Of a stretch of DNA of 24,789 bases, positions 10,592 through 18,793 are shown piece by piece. Numbering within the stretch: the stretch's first letter is position 1; each line of letters begins with the position of its first letter. The position numbers and the translations under genes are program-made. The stretch comes from a virus, in IMG/VR virus record IMGVR_UViG_3300037847_002725, positions 1 through 24,789 of that record. One strand, 5' to 3'. The notes below the pieces were generated by a model. It ran no database searches, was not told where the DNA came from, and saw nothing but the letters and a program-made list of their open reading frames with translations.

Positions 10592-12420
10592 TAGAACCAC
10601 GACCCCAACGATTTCATTTGCTTCTTGGCGAATCCAACCATCATGTGTTGCATCTTATTTTCCAACACATGGCTTATATCTTCAGCCAATTGCATCTTTG
10701 CTTTTTCACTGGTAGCCAATACGCCACCAACATCAACATTGATGTTGAATGTGTTGCCGTGTTGCTGCATTGTGTGAGATAACATATCAACCATACGCTT
10801 CAATGTAGCATCACTGTATTGCGCTCCAGATAATTTAACGGGAACATTGCCACCCTTCAATGGAATAACGGCTTCAGGTCCTGCTTCACCAATCATACCG
10901 AGTGTTGGTGCATTGACTAAACCACCATCGGCAAACATCTTCATCTTCTTTGGGAACGGACCGAATGATTTACCACCGATAGCAGGAACCCAATCTGGAA
11001 TACTCATCTTTGGAATGATACCTGCAATTTTACTGTTCCATAGACTGACTACACCGTTAATTGGCATCTTGATGACTTTCATAAATGCGTCTTTCAATTT
11101 ACCTGGTATGGATTTGATGCCCTTCCATAGACCTACAAAGAACCCAATAATTTTGTTGATGATTGACATGAATCCATCTCGGATTCTTGTTATTCCATTT
11201 ACGAATGAATCTTTGATTTTCCCAGCAAATCCTGCAATCTTACCAGGGATTGATGCAAACCAATCCCAAACACCGCTGAAGAAATCACCAATAGAAGTCC
11301 AAACATCACCCATCCATGACCAGAAACCATCCCATTTTTCACCAAACCATTCACCGATACCAACAAACAAATCAACAACCCAATCCTTTGCTGCTACAAA
11401 GAATCCGACAATCTCATCCCAGTATTTGACAACAAGTGCAATTATCATAACTGCAAATGCCACCACTATAATGATTGGTAATGATAAGAATGCACCAATC
11501 CATGCTACACCAGACAATAACCATAGTGCAACAAAGGCGATAGCACCGAGAACAATAGTCCACCATCCACTGACTTTACCAGTAACGATTGCCCAAAACA
11601 ACCCGATACCCGCAATAATCAGTGTGATTGGCAACATCACTGTTGCTACAAATGATGCACCTATGACACCAAACCACGCCAATAACGCAGTTACTCCCGC
11701 CATAAGAACTACACCAGCGCCAGACAAAGCAATAATCAAACTGCCCGTCTTTGCTTTCAACCATTTGAATATACCAACGACACCGATGATTGTTGCTACA
11801 AGAATACCAACAGGCGCACCGAATATCAAGAATGCTGCTGCACCAGCCGCCAAAGCAAGACCTAACACATGCACCCCACCAGCCAATCCTGACTCGCCAT
11901 CTTCACCAGTCATTACAATTTTGAGTCCGTTGAGCAATTCCCCGATAATAGGTATGTCAGTCAGCCACCCCATCAATGGACTGCTAACATCTGCAAATGC
12001 CAATGCCAATGCCAATGCACCAATTGTCAGCAATGCGAAAATACCGAATAAGAACAATACACTACTTGTCAATGAAAACAACGCTTTGCTTAATCCTGTT
12101 GTTCCTTTACCTGCTAACTGTGCAGCACCGCCATACTTGGTCATCATTGCCGTCAATTTCATCATTGTTGTCCCACCAGCATCTTGTTGCTGATTTTGTT
12201 GTTGTTGTCCTTGTGTAGTTTGATTTTGTGCTTTGTGTAGTTTGGTCAAACCACCAAACAGGTTTTTGATTTGAAGCACTTGTTTGATGACGGGGGCATT
12301 GTGTATCGCCTTTGACATTTTGATTTGTGCCTTTTCAACTACACCAAGACTGACTCCTTGCTTGTCAAGTTCCATACGCATGTTCTTTGCGTCTTCTGTT
12401 GCTTTTGCAGTATCAGACAT
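10591..12420 (-). CDS. Tail tape measure protein
   Basis: A 609-residue protein that sets tail length and is ejected with the DNA. A Gln-rich stretch lies near residues 65-80. Strongly hydrophobic segments fill residues about 115-143, 184-219, 226-282 and 286-332, suggesting six to eight membrane-spanning helices. Residues about 333-390 are amphipathic and unusually Trp-rich, with repeated WF, WD and WxW patterns. Near residue 496 comes FADGGLVNAPTLGMIGEAGPE, the C-terminal signature common in tape measure proteins. The start has a strong ribosome-binding site (GGAGGTGA, then ATGA before ATG); the ATG four bases earlier meets a stop after three codons. It follows the chaperone pair by 13 bases, as in other siphoviruses. 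By the usual ruler of about 1.5 angstrom per residue the tail would be roughly 90 nm, an inference. Confidence 0.92.
   Translation of the reverse strand: MSDTAKATEDAKNMRMELDKQGVSLGVVEKAQIKMSKAIHNAPVIKQVLQIKNLFGGLTKLHKAQNQTTQGQQQQNQQQDAGGTTMMKLTAMMTKYGGAAQLAGKGTTGLSKALFSLTSSVLFLFGIFALLTIGALALALAFADVSSPLMGWLTDIPIIGELLNGLKIVMTGEDGESGLAGGVHVLGLALAAGAAAFLIFGAPVGILVATIIGVVGIFKWLKAKTGSLIIALSGAGVVLMAGVTALLAWFGVIGASFVATVMLPITLIIAGIGLFWAIVTGKVSGWWTIVLGAIAFVALWLLSGVAWIGAFLSLPIIIVVAFAVMIIALVVKYWDEIVGFFVAAKDWVVDLFVGIGEWFGEKWDGFWSWMGDVWTSIGDFFSGVWDWFASIPGKIAGFAGKIKDSFVNGITRIRDGFMSIINKIIGFFVGLWKGIKSIPGKLKDAFMKVIKMPINGVVSLWNSKIAGIIPKMSIPDWVPAIGGKSFGPFPKKMKMFADGGLVNAPTLGMIGEAGPEAVIPLKGGNVPVKLSGAQYSDATLKRMVDMLSHTMQQHGNTFNINVDVGGVLATSEKAKMQLAEDISHVLENKMQHMMVGFAKKQMKSLGSWF
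11996..12019 (-). repeat. Hexamer tandem repeat inside the tape measure gene
   Basis: On the plus strand the hexamer AATGCC occurs three times in a row followed by AATGCA. On the coding strand it encodes the alternating Ala-Leu run at residues about 135-141 of the tape measure protein, in its first hydrophobic segment. It could expand or contract by slippage in frame, adding or removing Ala-Leu pairs. Confidence 0.6.
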
Positions 12421-12433
12421 TCATTCACCTCCG

Positions 12434-12727
12434 TCAATCTTCAAACGGGAAGGGGTCGCCCTTCCGCTTTGTTGATGCTATGTCAGTACCGCTTTTCATA
12501 TCACTGTTCATCTTATCCATTTCTGCTGCTTCAATCTTCTTTGCTGCAGCGCCCCATGCTAATGACATTTCAAAATGTTCTGGCGACATAGCCAGCACTT
12601 CAGGTATGCTCATTTTGTAATGAGTGGCAACAAAGTATATTGACGAATCAATGGCCATTTCTAACGACTGTTCCCCTTTTCCTGACATGAAATCGTACAC
12701 ATCGGTTATTCTTCGTTGCCAAGACCT
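12434..12727 (-). CDS. Tail assembly chaperone, T-domain extension (made by -1 frameshift)
   Basis: This frame encodes 97 residues joined to the preceding chaperone by a -1 ribosomal frameshift at 12727-12733. After the slip it reads R-S-W-Q-R-R and continues through YDFMSGKGEQSLEMAID to the end, FPFED. The frame is open only from shortly upstream of the slippery site, where a TGA closes it. The GTG at 12700 and the ATG at 12688 have no ribosome-binding site, which argues that the region is mainly made as a fusion of about 220 residues. Residues such as HYKMSIPEVLAMSPEHFEMSLAW suggest a helical domain. In lambda and relatives, the equivalent gpGT fusion recruits the tape measure protein while the tube polymerises. 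Position between the tail tube region and the tape measure gene supports this strongly. Confidence 0.8.
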   Translation of the reverse strand, partial: RSWQRRITDVYDFMSGKGEQSLEMAIDSSIYFVATHYKMSIPEVLAMSPEHFEMSLAWGAAAKKIEAAEMDKMNSDMKSGTDIASTKRKGDPFPFED

Positions 12728-13095
12728 AAAGGGCCTGAAAGCAAATCAGTAGGTTGTGGCAGAATTGCAGACAATTGAGAGCCGACATATGAATTAAGAC
12801 CCAACAATTGGGCTTTGCTTAATTGGGGTTGGGTGGATACAATGCACTTATCATACATGTATCTCCAATACCCTGCTAAATCAATTTCCACTTCACCGCT
12901 TCCACTAATGTGGATAAACGATTTAATGGCACTTTGCATATCCAAAAACGACAAATCACGGGTTTCAACCATCATCACCAGATTCGGGTCATCTGGGTCA
13001 ATTGAAACGCTATGTGCGTTTGTTTTGCCGTTATTCAATAATTTACTTATGTCGCTCACAATCTGTGGCTCACTGTTCTTCTCCTTCTGACTCAC
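12706..13095 (-). CDS. Tail assembly chaperone, G-type
   Basis: A 129-residue protein just upstream of the T-domain frame and the tape measure gene, the usual place of the lambda gpG-type chaperone that coats the tape measure protein. It starts at GTG (13095), preceded by AAGGTGA with a 5-base spacer, and overlaps the end of the SAP-domain gene by 26 bases. The sequence is mixed helical with a central stretch DLSFLDMQSAIKSFIHISG. Six codons before its stop lies the heptamer C CCT TTA in the right phase for a -1 slip. The family is not recognised by residue identity; the assignment rests on position, size and the frameshift arrangement. Most ribosomes would terminate here and give the short form. 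Confidence 0.78.
   Translation of the reverse strand: MSQKEKNSEPQIVSDISKLLNNGKTNAHSVSIDPDDPNLVMMVETRDLSFLDMQSAIKSFIHISGSGEVEIDLAGYWRYMYDKCIVSTQPQLSKAQLLGLNSYVGSQLSAILPQPTDLLSGPLGLGNEE
12727..12733 (-). promoter_or_regulatory. Programmed -1 frameshift slippery site CCCTTTA
   Basis: On the coding strand the chaperone frame reads GGC CCT TTA GGT. The last C of GGC plus the next two codons form C CCT TTA, a canonical X XXY YYZ heptamer. A slip back by one base gives CCC TTT AGG and enters the T-domain frame, which is open from a TGA just upstream through to 12434. The phase, the heptamer and the open frame are seen directly; efficiency is unknown. I did not identify a definite downstream stimulatory pseudoknot. 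Confidence 0.82.
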
Positions 13096-13513
13096 TTACT
13101 TCACCTTCTTGGGTTTCTTGTGCAACTGCCGATTCATCGGGGGTTGCGGTATCCTCTTCAGCAGCCGTTTCAACGGGGGCTTCGGTGGAATCTGATTCAT
13201 CATCCGCTGTTAAACGGGTAATGAGTTCGGCCTTTGTACCTGATACGGTAAGACCTCGTTCAGCACACAGTGCTTTTAACTCAGCAACGGTCATTGACGC
13301 GTAATCTTTGAGTTCATCTTGGAATGGTTCTTCGCTTGGCGCAGCATCTTCTGGGTTGAATGTTTCTTCAGCCGCAGTTTTCTCGGCAAGGATTCGTGCT
13401 TCTTCGGCCAATCGTTCTTCTTCAGCCAATCGCGCTGCTTCACGCTCTTTGGCCATTTCTTCTTGACGAGCCTTTCTTGATTCGGAGTTCGGATGCATAC
13501 TAAATCTTGCCAT
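13070..13513 (-). CDS. SAP-domain protein with coiled coil
   Basis: A 147-residue protein between the tail tube and chaperone genes. Residues about 12-50 are a highly charged helix rich in Glu, Arg and Ala (coiled coil likely). Residues about 74-104 match the SAP motif: MTVAELKALCAERGL, then SGTKAELITRL, two short helices with a conserved Gly-Thr-Lys turn. The C-terminal 40 residues are very acidic (Glu, Asp, Ser, Thr). SAP domains usually bind DNA, though in virus structural modules they may also act as protein contacts. The start is set by GAGGTGA seven bases before ATG, and the gene begins 11 bases after the tail tube stop. It may be a tail-assembly or DNA-associated virion protein; its job is not established here. 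Confidence 0.75.
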   Translation of the reverse strand: MARFSMHPNSESRKARQEEMAKEREAARLAEEERLAEEARILAEKTAAEETFNPEDAAPSEEPFQDELKDYASMTVAELKALCAERGLTVSGTKAELITRLTADDESDSTEAPVETAAEEDTATPDESAVAQETQEGEVSESEGEEQ

Positions 13514-13524
13514 ATTTTTTCACC

Positions 13525-15453
13525 TCAACAATGGAACAGTGTGTCAATGGATTTCACTGACATGTGTTTTGGCATGATTTTACATTCAGTACGAATCACA
13601 CCCTTATCTTCGGGGATTGGTAGTGGTGCTTCAGTGAGAATGTAATCGTCAATTAGTATCTCAATCTTTTCACGGACTGCACCGCTTCCCTGCTTTACGA
13701 GTGTTAATGTGATTGGTGCGACATAATCGCGTGATTTAGCGAATCGCAACTCATCCCATAGCAACGGGTCGTCAATGATGACTTCCATTGACAACTCATA
13801 TTCCATTTTACCTTCAACGGCATATGTGGCCATACGAGTTGCAGCGTATGGGATTTGGTCGGTGGTGTCATTCATTGCGATATCTGCACCACGAATGACA
13901 AAGTGTTGCATGGTGTTGTTTTTACCACTGAGATTGAACTTGGTTGCCCGTGCAATCGTTTGACCGAATGCAGTGATTTCACCGTTGTAGTATAGATACG
14001 GCTTTTGTGTGTATGGTGCAATACCCGCAATCTTTCGCTCGGCAACACCATTGCCTGTGTTTTCAAACATACGATGTGCGGTGTATCTATCACCTTTGTT
14101 TGATGCTTCTTTGCGACCTGTATCTGTATAGACCTGTAATGCATCAAAATTGACGGTTAGTTTAACTTCCGAATCTGCATCAGCAGCGAGTGCAAAGTCT
14201 TTCACTTTGCATCCTTTGAATAGACGGGTCAATGTTTTAGCGTCATTAGCGCTACCTGGTGATGCTGCTACTGCATCGGGGTCTTGTGAATAAGAACCGA
14301 CATTTCGTGTGCGGATTGATGTTTCAATTGCGAATGTTGGTAAAGTCCAATTGCTGAATAACAATCTTTCAGTTGGGTTGGTAATGTTGAGTGTGTCTTT
14401 ATTCACATCAGGTCCGTTGGCTGAAGTTGTACTGTATCGTAATACACGAACATTCAACCCAGATGCATGTGAGAAACACAATGGGTCATCCAACCATAGA
14501 GTTTTAGTTCCTCCATCACTTATTGCGACAACCCTTCGGATTTCAGTTGTTTGTGTATCTTTGTATTGAGTGGAACTGTATTGCGACCATGTGTTTGCAG
14601 GTCCGATGTCGGTTGGCAAATCGTATGTCGCAGTATCTTCAATGACAATGTAATCACCGACTAAGATGGATGCTGCTGATGTAATGTCAATGTATGCATC
14701 CCCTTGTGTACTAGCAGCAGTAGTTGTGGTGGATGCTACGGCATATCCCGCACCTGGCGCTCTGATTGCTTCACCACCCAAACAATAGTAAAGCCATCGT
14801 GGGCTATTCATCATCAATTCAAAACTGCCACCTTCGGTGGTTTGTTTCCCTGGGACTTGCACGACAACATCACGGCCAATACCAACTACATGGTGTCGCT
14901 TCAAATCATTCTTGATATCTGGTAGTGTTGCAGTAGCCGCCAATCCTAAGAATTGGTCGGTGAGAACTGACTCATCACTTTGGTCAGCGTTTGCATGATG
15001 ACTCATGCCAACATCAATGGTTGGGCATGCTAACGAATGGATAAAGATTGCATCACCAGCAGCGGATGTCGCTGGTGTTGATTTCAATGCTGGGCTGATT
15101 GTTAAAACTGTAGCACCTGTATCGTTGGTGTTGCCAACAATGGTGAATATCTGACCATGTGTTGCATAATCGTCATCTGCAAAATTACCAGATGCAATGA
15201 ATGTAATGGTTGAGCCGACCAATAATCCCTCTGGATATTGTAATTTATCGCCTTGCACTGGGGCATTTGATATGCCACCAGCGAATGTCAATGCACTTGT
15301 GTTTCCGCTAGTTGTGCTAGTCCATGTAAATGTTTGAGGTGAACCCGATGCGTGTCCCGCACTGTTGGCACTCCTCAAATACAATCCACTTTCGTGGCCA
15401 AATACTACTTCTGCTAAATCACCTTTATACACTGTGCTAGGCATGGCGCTCAT
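13525..15453 (-). CDS. Major tail tube protein (enlarged)
   Basis: A 642-residue protein, two to three times larger than typical tube proteins. The likely core is split: a segment near residues 200-228 (TTEGGSFELMMNSPRWLYYCLGG begins about 205, shown only in part here) and the C-terminal part from about 360 to 642, including FKGCKVKDFALAADADSEV near 412, a pattern common to tail tube families. Two beta-domains appear inserted, at about 78-140 (VGSTITF to AIFIHS) and 250-338 (YIDITSA, VGDYIVIED, LDDPLCFSHASG). ATG 15453 is used; the next ATG at 15444 is also possible, and neither has a clear ribosome-binding site, which is odd for a highly expressed protein. Position before the chaperones and tape measure supports the call. 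Confidence 0.75.
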   Translation of the reverse strand: MSAMPSTVYKGDLAEVVFGHESGLYLRSANSAGHASGSPQTFTWTSTTSGNTSALTFAGGISNAPVQGDKLQYPEGLLVGSTITFIASGNFADDDYATHGQIFTIVGNTNDTGATVLTISPALKSTPATSAAGDAIFIHSLACPTIDVGMSHHANADQSDESVLTDQFLGLAATATLPDIKNDLKRHHVVGIGRDVVVQVPGKQTTEGGSFELMMNSPRWLYYCLGGEAIRAPGAGYAVASTTTTAASTQGDAYIDITSAASILVGDYIVIEDTATYDLPTDIGPANTWSQYSSTQYKDTQTTEIRRVVAISDGGTKTLWLDDPLCFSHASGLNVRVLRYSTTSANGPDVNKDTLNITNPTERLLFSNWTLPTFAIETSIRTRNVGSYSQDPDAVAASPGSANDAKTLTRLFKGCKVKDFALAADADSEVKLTVNFDALQVYTDTGRKEASNKGDRYTAHRMFENTGNGVAERKIAGIAPYTQKPYLYYNGEITAFGQTIARATKFNLSGKNNTMQHFVIRGADIAMNDTTDQIPYAATRMATYAVEGKMEYELSMEVIIDDPLLWDELRFAKSRDYVAPITLTLVKQGSGAVREKIEILIDDYILTEAPLPIPEDKGVIRTECKIMPKHMSVKSIDTLFHC

Positions 15454-15488
15454 TTAGTCCGAGTACATCACAGTTAATCATAGTTGTG

Positions 15489-15938
15489 TCAAGGAATGAA
15501 CTCAGCGAATGTCACTACTTCAACCTGAAATGTATATCTCCACAGTTTCTTTGTGCGGTCTGATAGGTCAGTTCTGGTCTTGTAAATCATCCTATCAAAA
15601 TTGACTCCATCACCTTTACGATTCAGGTGAATGATACGACGCACCTCGTTTTCCATTGCATATAGATGCTCACGGCTAACGGTGGTTCGCATATCAACGG
15701 TGATGTTCACACGGGTATTCACAAAGTCATAAAGCAGTTCTGGTTGTTCTTCATTGTGTGCAGTTTCATAAAATAACACTGCATCTTGACGAGTCAAATC
15801 TAAACGCTTTCCCCTTCCAGGTTCAACATTGGTAATATCATCAATCACGGGCTTGCGCTGATTGGTGTTAGCCCTGTTCCAATCCCTATCAAACACCGTT
15901 TTCAACAACGGTATGCTTTCTGCCCATGTTGCTACCAT
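15489..15938 (-). CDS. Tail terminator candidate
   Basis: A 149-residue protein starting at ATG 15938 in a TAATG overlap with the previous stop, hence translationally coupled. It has an alpha/beta pattern: N-terminal WAESIPLLKTVFDRDW, a central strand RVNITVDMRTT, then a helix HLYAMENEVRRIIHLNR and a final strand WRYTFQVEVVTF. This pattern of a strand, a long helix and a closing strand in about 140 residues is typical of tail terminator proteins, which cap the growing tube and bind the head. Its position directly before the tail tube gene agrees. I rely on architecture and gene order, not a residue-level family match. Confidence 0.6.
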   Translation of the reverse strand: MVATWAESIPLLKTVFDRDWNRANTNQRKPVIDDITNVEPGRGKRLDLTRQDAVLFYETAHNEEQPELLYDFVNTRVNITVDMRTTVSREHLYAMENEVRRIIHLNRKGDGVNFDRMIYKTRTDLSDRTKKLWRYTFQVEVVTFAEFIP

Positions 15939-16249
15939 TACTTCACATCCTTTAGTTTGCTTCTTTCTAAGACCTTGATGTGTTTATCAACTACAGATGG
16001 CATAGTTGGTGCGAGAAGTTTTACCCGATTTTCAATGGCTTTAATTATGTCAGCAGGAGGTGGGTTGCCTGTGCTTATTTCTATGACTTGACTACCATTC
16101 CAATCACAATCATGGTCTGGTGTGTATGAAGATTGAGCGCGGGATTCATTGCGATAAAGCATATCCAACTTGTCCTTTTCAATCATTGAGCCAGTGGCTT
16201 TCAATTCTTTGTAGTGTGCAATTTGAGCATCCAATTCCTTTTCACGCAT
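15938..16249 (-). CDS. Small neck protein candidate, function unknown
   Basis: A 103-residue protein. I chose ATG 16249 (MREKELDAQIAHYK), which has AGGTGGTAATA immediately upstream and overlaps the end of the previous gene by 8 bases; the longer frame upstream lacks a good start signal. The N-terminal half is helical and charged. The C-terminal part, ADIIKAIENRVKLLAPTMPS, then HIKVLERSKLKDVK, contains two amphipathic helices. No family is recognised. Lying between the adaptor and the terminator candidate, it sits where head-closure or neck proteins are found, so a connector role is possible but unproven. Confidence 0.6.
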   Translation of the reverse strand: MREKELDAQIAHYKELKATGSMIEKDKLDMLYRNESRAQSSYTPDHDCDWNGSQVIEISTGNPPPADIIKAIENRVKLLAPTMPSVVDKHIKVLERSKLKDVK

Positions 16250-16700
16250 TATTACCACCTTCGTAATCAAATAGGTTTGGCAACTGGGGTTGTCCGAATT
16301 GGTCAAGTGTCATTTGGTCGGGGTCAATTTCAGGTTCATCTTCTTGATGCCCAAACACCTGTGCTAAATTGCTTTGAGATGCATCTGCTTCTTGTTGCTC
16401 TTGTTGCTCTCGTAATCGTTGTTGCTCGGCTTCCCACGCTGCCGTACGGTTGGCTTCGTGATTGCGTTCTTCTTCACGCACTTTAGGTCCCATTTCTCTT
16501 GGATTCATAAAGATACGACCCATGTTTTTCATACCACGCTTAAATCTAGTCCACTGAGATTCGGGTGGCATAACTGGGTCGGGTTCGGGTTCTTCCTGTT
16601 CCTCTTTGATAATAGCCCATGCCAATGCAAAAGCGGGGTCTGATTTGTGAATGTGTAAATCTCCATACATTACAGAATCATGCAAATGCAAATCAGTCAA
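16242..16700 (-). CDS. Coiled-coil protein carrying the shared DPxxxAW helix motif
   Basis: A 152-residue protein. It starts at TTG 16700, supported by GAGGTGAT five bases upstream and an 8-base overlap with the adaptor stop; no ATG is as well placed. The N-terminus has a small duplication, DLHLHDS (residues 3-9) and DLHIHKS (14-20), rich in His. Residues about 20-32, SDPAFALAWAIIK, resemble the N-terminal helix of the small genes at 18536-19703, here preceded by about 20 extra residues. Then come a Pro/Glu stretch, a basic segment, a Glu/Gln/Arg coiled coil (about 80-105) and an acidic C-terminus. Function unknown; it is probably an accessory head or neck protein. Confidence 0.72.
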   Translation of the reverse strand: MTDLHLHDSVMYGDLHIHKSDPAFALAWAIIKEEQEEPEPDPVMPPESQWTRFKRGMKNMGRIFMNPREMGPKVREEERNHEANRTAAWEAEQQRLREQQEQQEADASQSNLAQVFGHQEDEPEIDPDQMTLDQFGQPQLPNLFDYEGGNNA

Positions 16701-18294
16701 GCGTCATCACCTCAACATATCGTGGTAATGTTTCTGCAACAGACTGTTTGAATAATTGGTATTTTGAACCTAAGTCAATGTTGGTAGTTCCTTCGGGTAT
16801 CAATACTGAACGGTCATCAGCGGTAATCAAATCCATAGCAACCAACTTAGTCACTACTTCTTCAATGGCTTTTTCCACATACCGTTCACCATACACATAA
16901 GTAACTTTGACTGCGTTCCATTCAAAGAATGGATATGAGTTGTTGAAATAGATAATCCCCATTTCTGGGTCAAACCACCAATCACGCAGTCGGCCTTCAT
17001 CACCTGTTTCGTTTGCGCTTTGGTAATCAATCTGCATAGTGCGTTGAATGATTGTCGTGCCAGCAGCATTCAATGTTGTCAAAGGTGTGCCAGCGAGATT
17101 GACACAACCAGTGAATGATGTTGCCGTAGTTCCCGTGTATGACATGACTTCAACCGATGTGCCTGAACCGACCATGACCACACCATGCGAAGGGAATCCT
17201 TCGGTGCTTGCCACATTTACGGTAGTCCCTGCCACACCTGTTGATGTGGTTGTGTTCTCACCTGTTTGGCTAATTTCAATGTTGGTCAAATCAGTGACTG
17301 CAATAGAACATGTTTGGCCACCTTGAGCGCGACGCATGCTTGTAATCTTGATACGACCATTCCCATAATCTGCGTTTGCAGATGCTAAGAACTCATGGTG
17401 AACATTGGCGTTCATTACGCCAGATTCGGAATAGGAATCTTCGTGAGTGTAATTTGGTGATGCAGCAATAGCCGACTTCTTTCGTCTGCCATCTTTGTTA
17501 ATCAGGTCTGCAATTTGTTGTGCCGTTGTGCCAGCGTCAAACGCGTTGTTCCATGTGGAAGATGATGTTCCTTGCGATAATGTGAATACACCACCGCCAC
17601 CAGGTGATAGGAATATAGAATCCCCTGTCAATTCGGTATGGTTCATAATCTTCAACCGTGCTTCAGCAGCGGCTAATTCTTTGTAATCACTACCTTGCCA
17701 CACTTCCAATCGCAATATCTGTTGCACATTGCGGAATAGCAATGGTGTAGTCCCAACATAATCGGTATAGTATCTGCGTCGGTATGGTTTGTATGTGTCA
17801 AAGTTTTTGTATTCAGCGACCTGTAGCATTGGTCGCCATGAGTTGTTTGTGATGTTATCAATACGGTCTTGGTGAACGGTGATAAGATGTTCAACATGTT
17901 TGCGAGTGACTCCACGCAGTTTGCCATTAGTGAAGATTTGGGTGTTGCGTACTACTGCATTGTTAGCGGTGGTATGTGCATATGATAATCCATCAGTGAA
18001 TGCTAATCGTGCATTACCACCGACCAATGTGATACCTGTGATGTCCCGTGATTCAACCAATGTTGCATCACTTTCAATTTCAATTGTATCACCCACTTCA
18101 AAGCCAACCAATCTGAAATCAATTGGGCTGACATCAATAGATGTATCTGTCGCGCTGGCATCAGCGGCTAATGCTACGGGGTCGGCAGGTGGTATTTGCA
18201 GAATGTTGCCCACTTTTTGGGCGGTTGTATATACTGTTCTGTCGGGGTCAATGGGTTGTGGTGCGCGTTCTCCAGGCTGAAATACTGTCGGCAT
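16693..18294 (-). CDS. Head-tail connector (adaptor) candidate with inserted beta-domains
   Basis: A 533-residue protein. The C-terminal part, MGIIYFNNSYPFFEWNAVKV near 445 followed by TYVYGERYVEKAIEEVVTKL near 465, is the pattern of head-tail connector proteins: a strand, a TYxYG turn and then helices that insert between portal subunits. An earlier helical segment, VTRKHVEHLITVHQDRIDNI (about 129-148), may belong to the same core. Two beta-domains are inserted, at about 50-118 (TSIDVSP, VGDTIEIES, LSYAH) and 356-418 (TTVNVASTEGFP, EVMSYTGTTATSFTGC). Typical adaptors are 100-200 residues, so this one is greatly enlarged. ATG 18294 follows a GGGGGGACAAT leader. The gene order before neck and terminator candidates agrees. 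Confidence 0.62.
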   Translation of the reverse strand: MPTVFQPGERAPQPIDPDRTVYTTAQKVGNILQIPPADPVALAADASATDTSIDVSPIDFRLVGFEVGDTIEIESDATLVESRDITGITLVGGNARLAFTDGLSYAHTTANNAVVRNTQIFTNGKLRGVTRKHVEHLITVHQDRIDNITNNSWRPMLQVAEYKNFDTYKPYRRRYYTDYVGTTPLLFRNVQQILRLEVWQGSDYKELAAAEARLKIMNHTELTGDSIFLSPGGGGVFTLSQGTSSSTWNNAFDAGTTAQQIADLINKDGRRKKSAIAASPNYTHEDSYSESGVMNANVHHEFLASANADYGNGRIKITSMRRAQGGQTCSIAVTDLTNIEISQTGENTTTSTGVAGTTVNVASTEGFPSHGVVMVGSGTSVEVMSYTGTTATSFTGCVNLAGTPLTTLNAAGTTIIQRTMQIDYQSANETGDEGRLRDWWFDPEMGIIYFNNSYPFFEWNAVKVTYVYGERYVEKAIEEVVTKLVAMDLITADDRSVLIPEGTTNIDLGSKYQLFKQSVAETLPRYVEVMTLD

Positions 18295-18311
18295 ATTGTC
18301 CCCCCGTCATT

Positions 18312-18536
18312 TCAGCCACCATGTTCAAGTGAATCAAGGTATTGCTGATACATACGCATTGCTTCTTCTTCAGATACACCCATGTGCTTCAATCTTTCAA
18401 TCTCACGCTTCGGGTCCTCTTCAAACCCAATGCGAACATCACTCATCTGTGCTTTACCAACCTCTTCCACTTGTATCAAATACACTTGGTCTTGGAGGAA
18501 TGCGAATGCTTTGTCAGTTGCTTTTTTCCAAATCAT
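18312..18536 (-). CDS. Small protein with a divergent copy of the shared helix
   Basis: A 74-residue protein starting at ATG 18536, overlapping the previous stop in a TAATG junction with GAGGGAGAG just upstream. Residues 7-15, TDKAFAFLQ, align with IDKAWALLK of the gene at 19452-19703, so this looks like a degenerate member of the same N-terminal family. The rest is helical and charged, ending with a short helical repeat-like region (PKREIERLKHMGVSEEEAM). There are no cysteines. No function is recognised. It is the last gene of the five-gene accessory block before the adaptor. Confidence 0.68.
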   Translation of the reverse strand: MIWKKATDKAFAFLQDQVYLIQVEEVGKAQMSDVRIGFEEDPKREIERLKHMGVSEEEAMRMYQQYLDSLEHGG

Positions 18537-18793
18537 TACTCTCCCTCTTCATCTGCTGGCCAGTGTGCCAATCTTTGACACCTTCGGTATTCTTCCATGT
18601 GGGCTTCGTATCCTTGCCCATCACCTGGTTCGTAATCTTCCATTCGTGGCTTTGTGCATGCCATCATGCCCGTTCCTGTGGGTTTAACAGTGCGTGGGTG
18701 TTTGTTGCCACATATAGCACATTCACCGCTTTCTTCTTCACCATCGTATGCCTTTGATTTCAAAATCTGCCATGCACTATCTATTGGATTCAT
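18536..18793 (-). CDS. Small zinc-binding protein with N-terminal NPIDSAW helix
   Basis: An 85-residue protein starting at ATG 18793, overlapping the previous stop by 4 bases (ATGA) with GGAGGGAAGTGA ahead. It begins MNPIDSAWQILKS: Asn as helix cap, Pro at the first turn, then Ile, Ala, Trp, Ile and Leu on one face. After an acidic linker come CAIC (Cys25, Cys28), Cys46 and Cys72, which could hold one zinc ion, though the spacing is irregular. The C-terminus is acidic with several His, Tyr and Arg. No known family is recognised. The context is the head-accessory block with sister genes that share the same first dozen residues. Confidence 0.75.
   Translation of the reverse strand: MNPIDSAWQILKSKAYDGEEESGECAICGNKHPRTVKPTGTGMMACTKPRMEDYEPGDGQGYEAHMEEYRRCQRLAHWPADEEGE

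Noticed and set aside
10847-12193. A 448-codon open frame on the plus strand opposite the tape measure gene
   Set aside because: It is rich in Pro, Asn, Ile and Thr as expected from the reverse complement of a hydrophobic Gly/Ala/Ile-rich gene, has no ribosome-binding site, and the opposite strand has clear tape measure signatures.
12434-12700. The T-domain frame as an independent gene starting at GTG 12700
   Set aside because: No ribosome-binding site precedes it, and the frame continues upstream to a perfectly phased slippery heptamer, so fusion by frameshift explains it better.
15454-15488. TTGACA followed by TATGAT in the gap before the tail tube gene as a promoter
   Set aside because: The two elements are only about five bases apart, far too close, and TTGACA overlaps the upstream stop codon.
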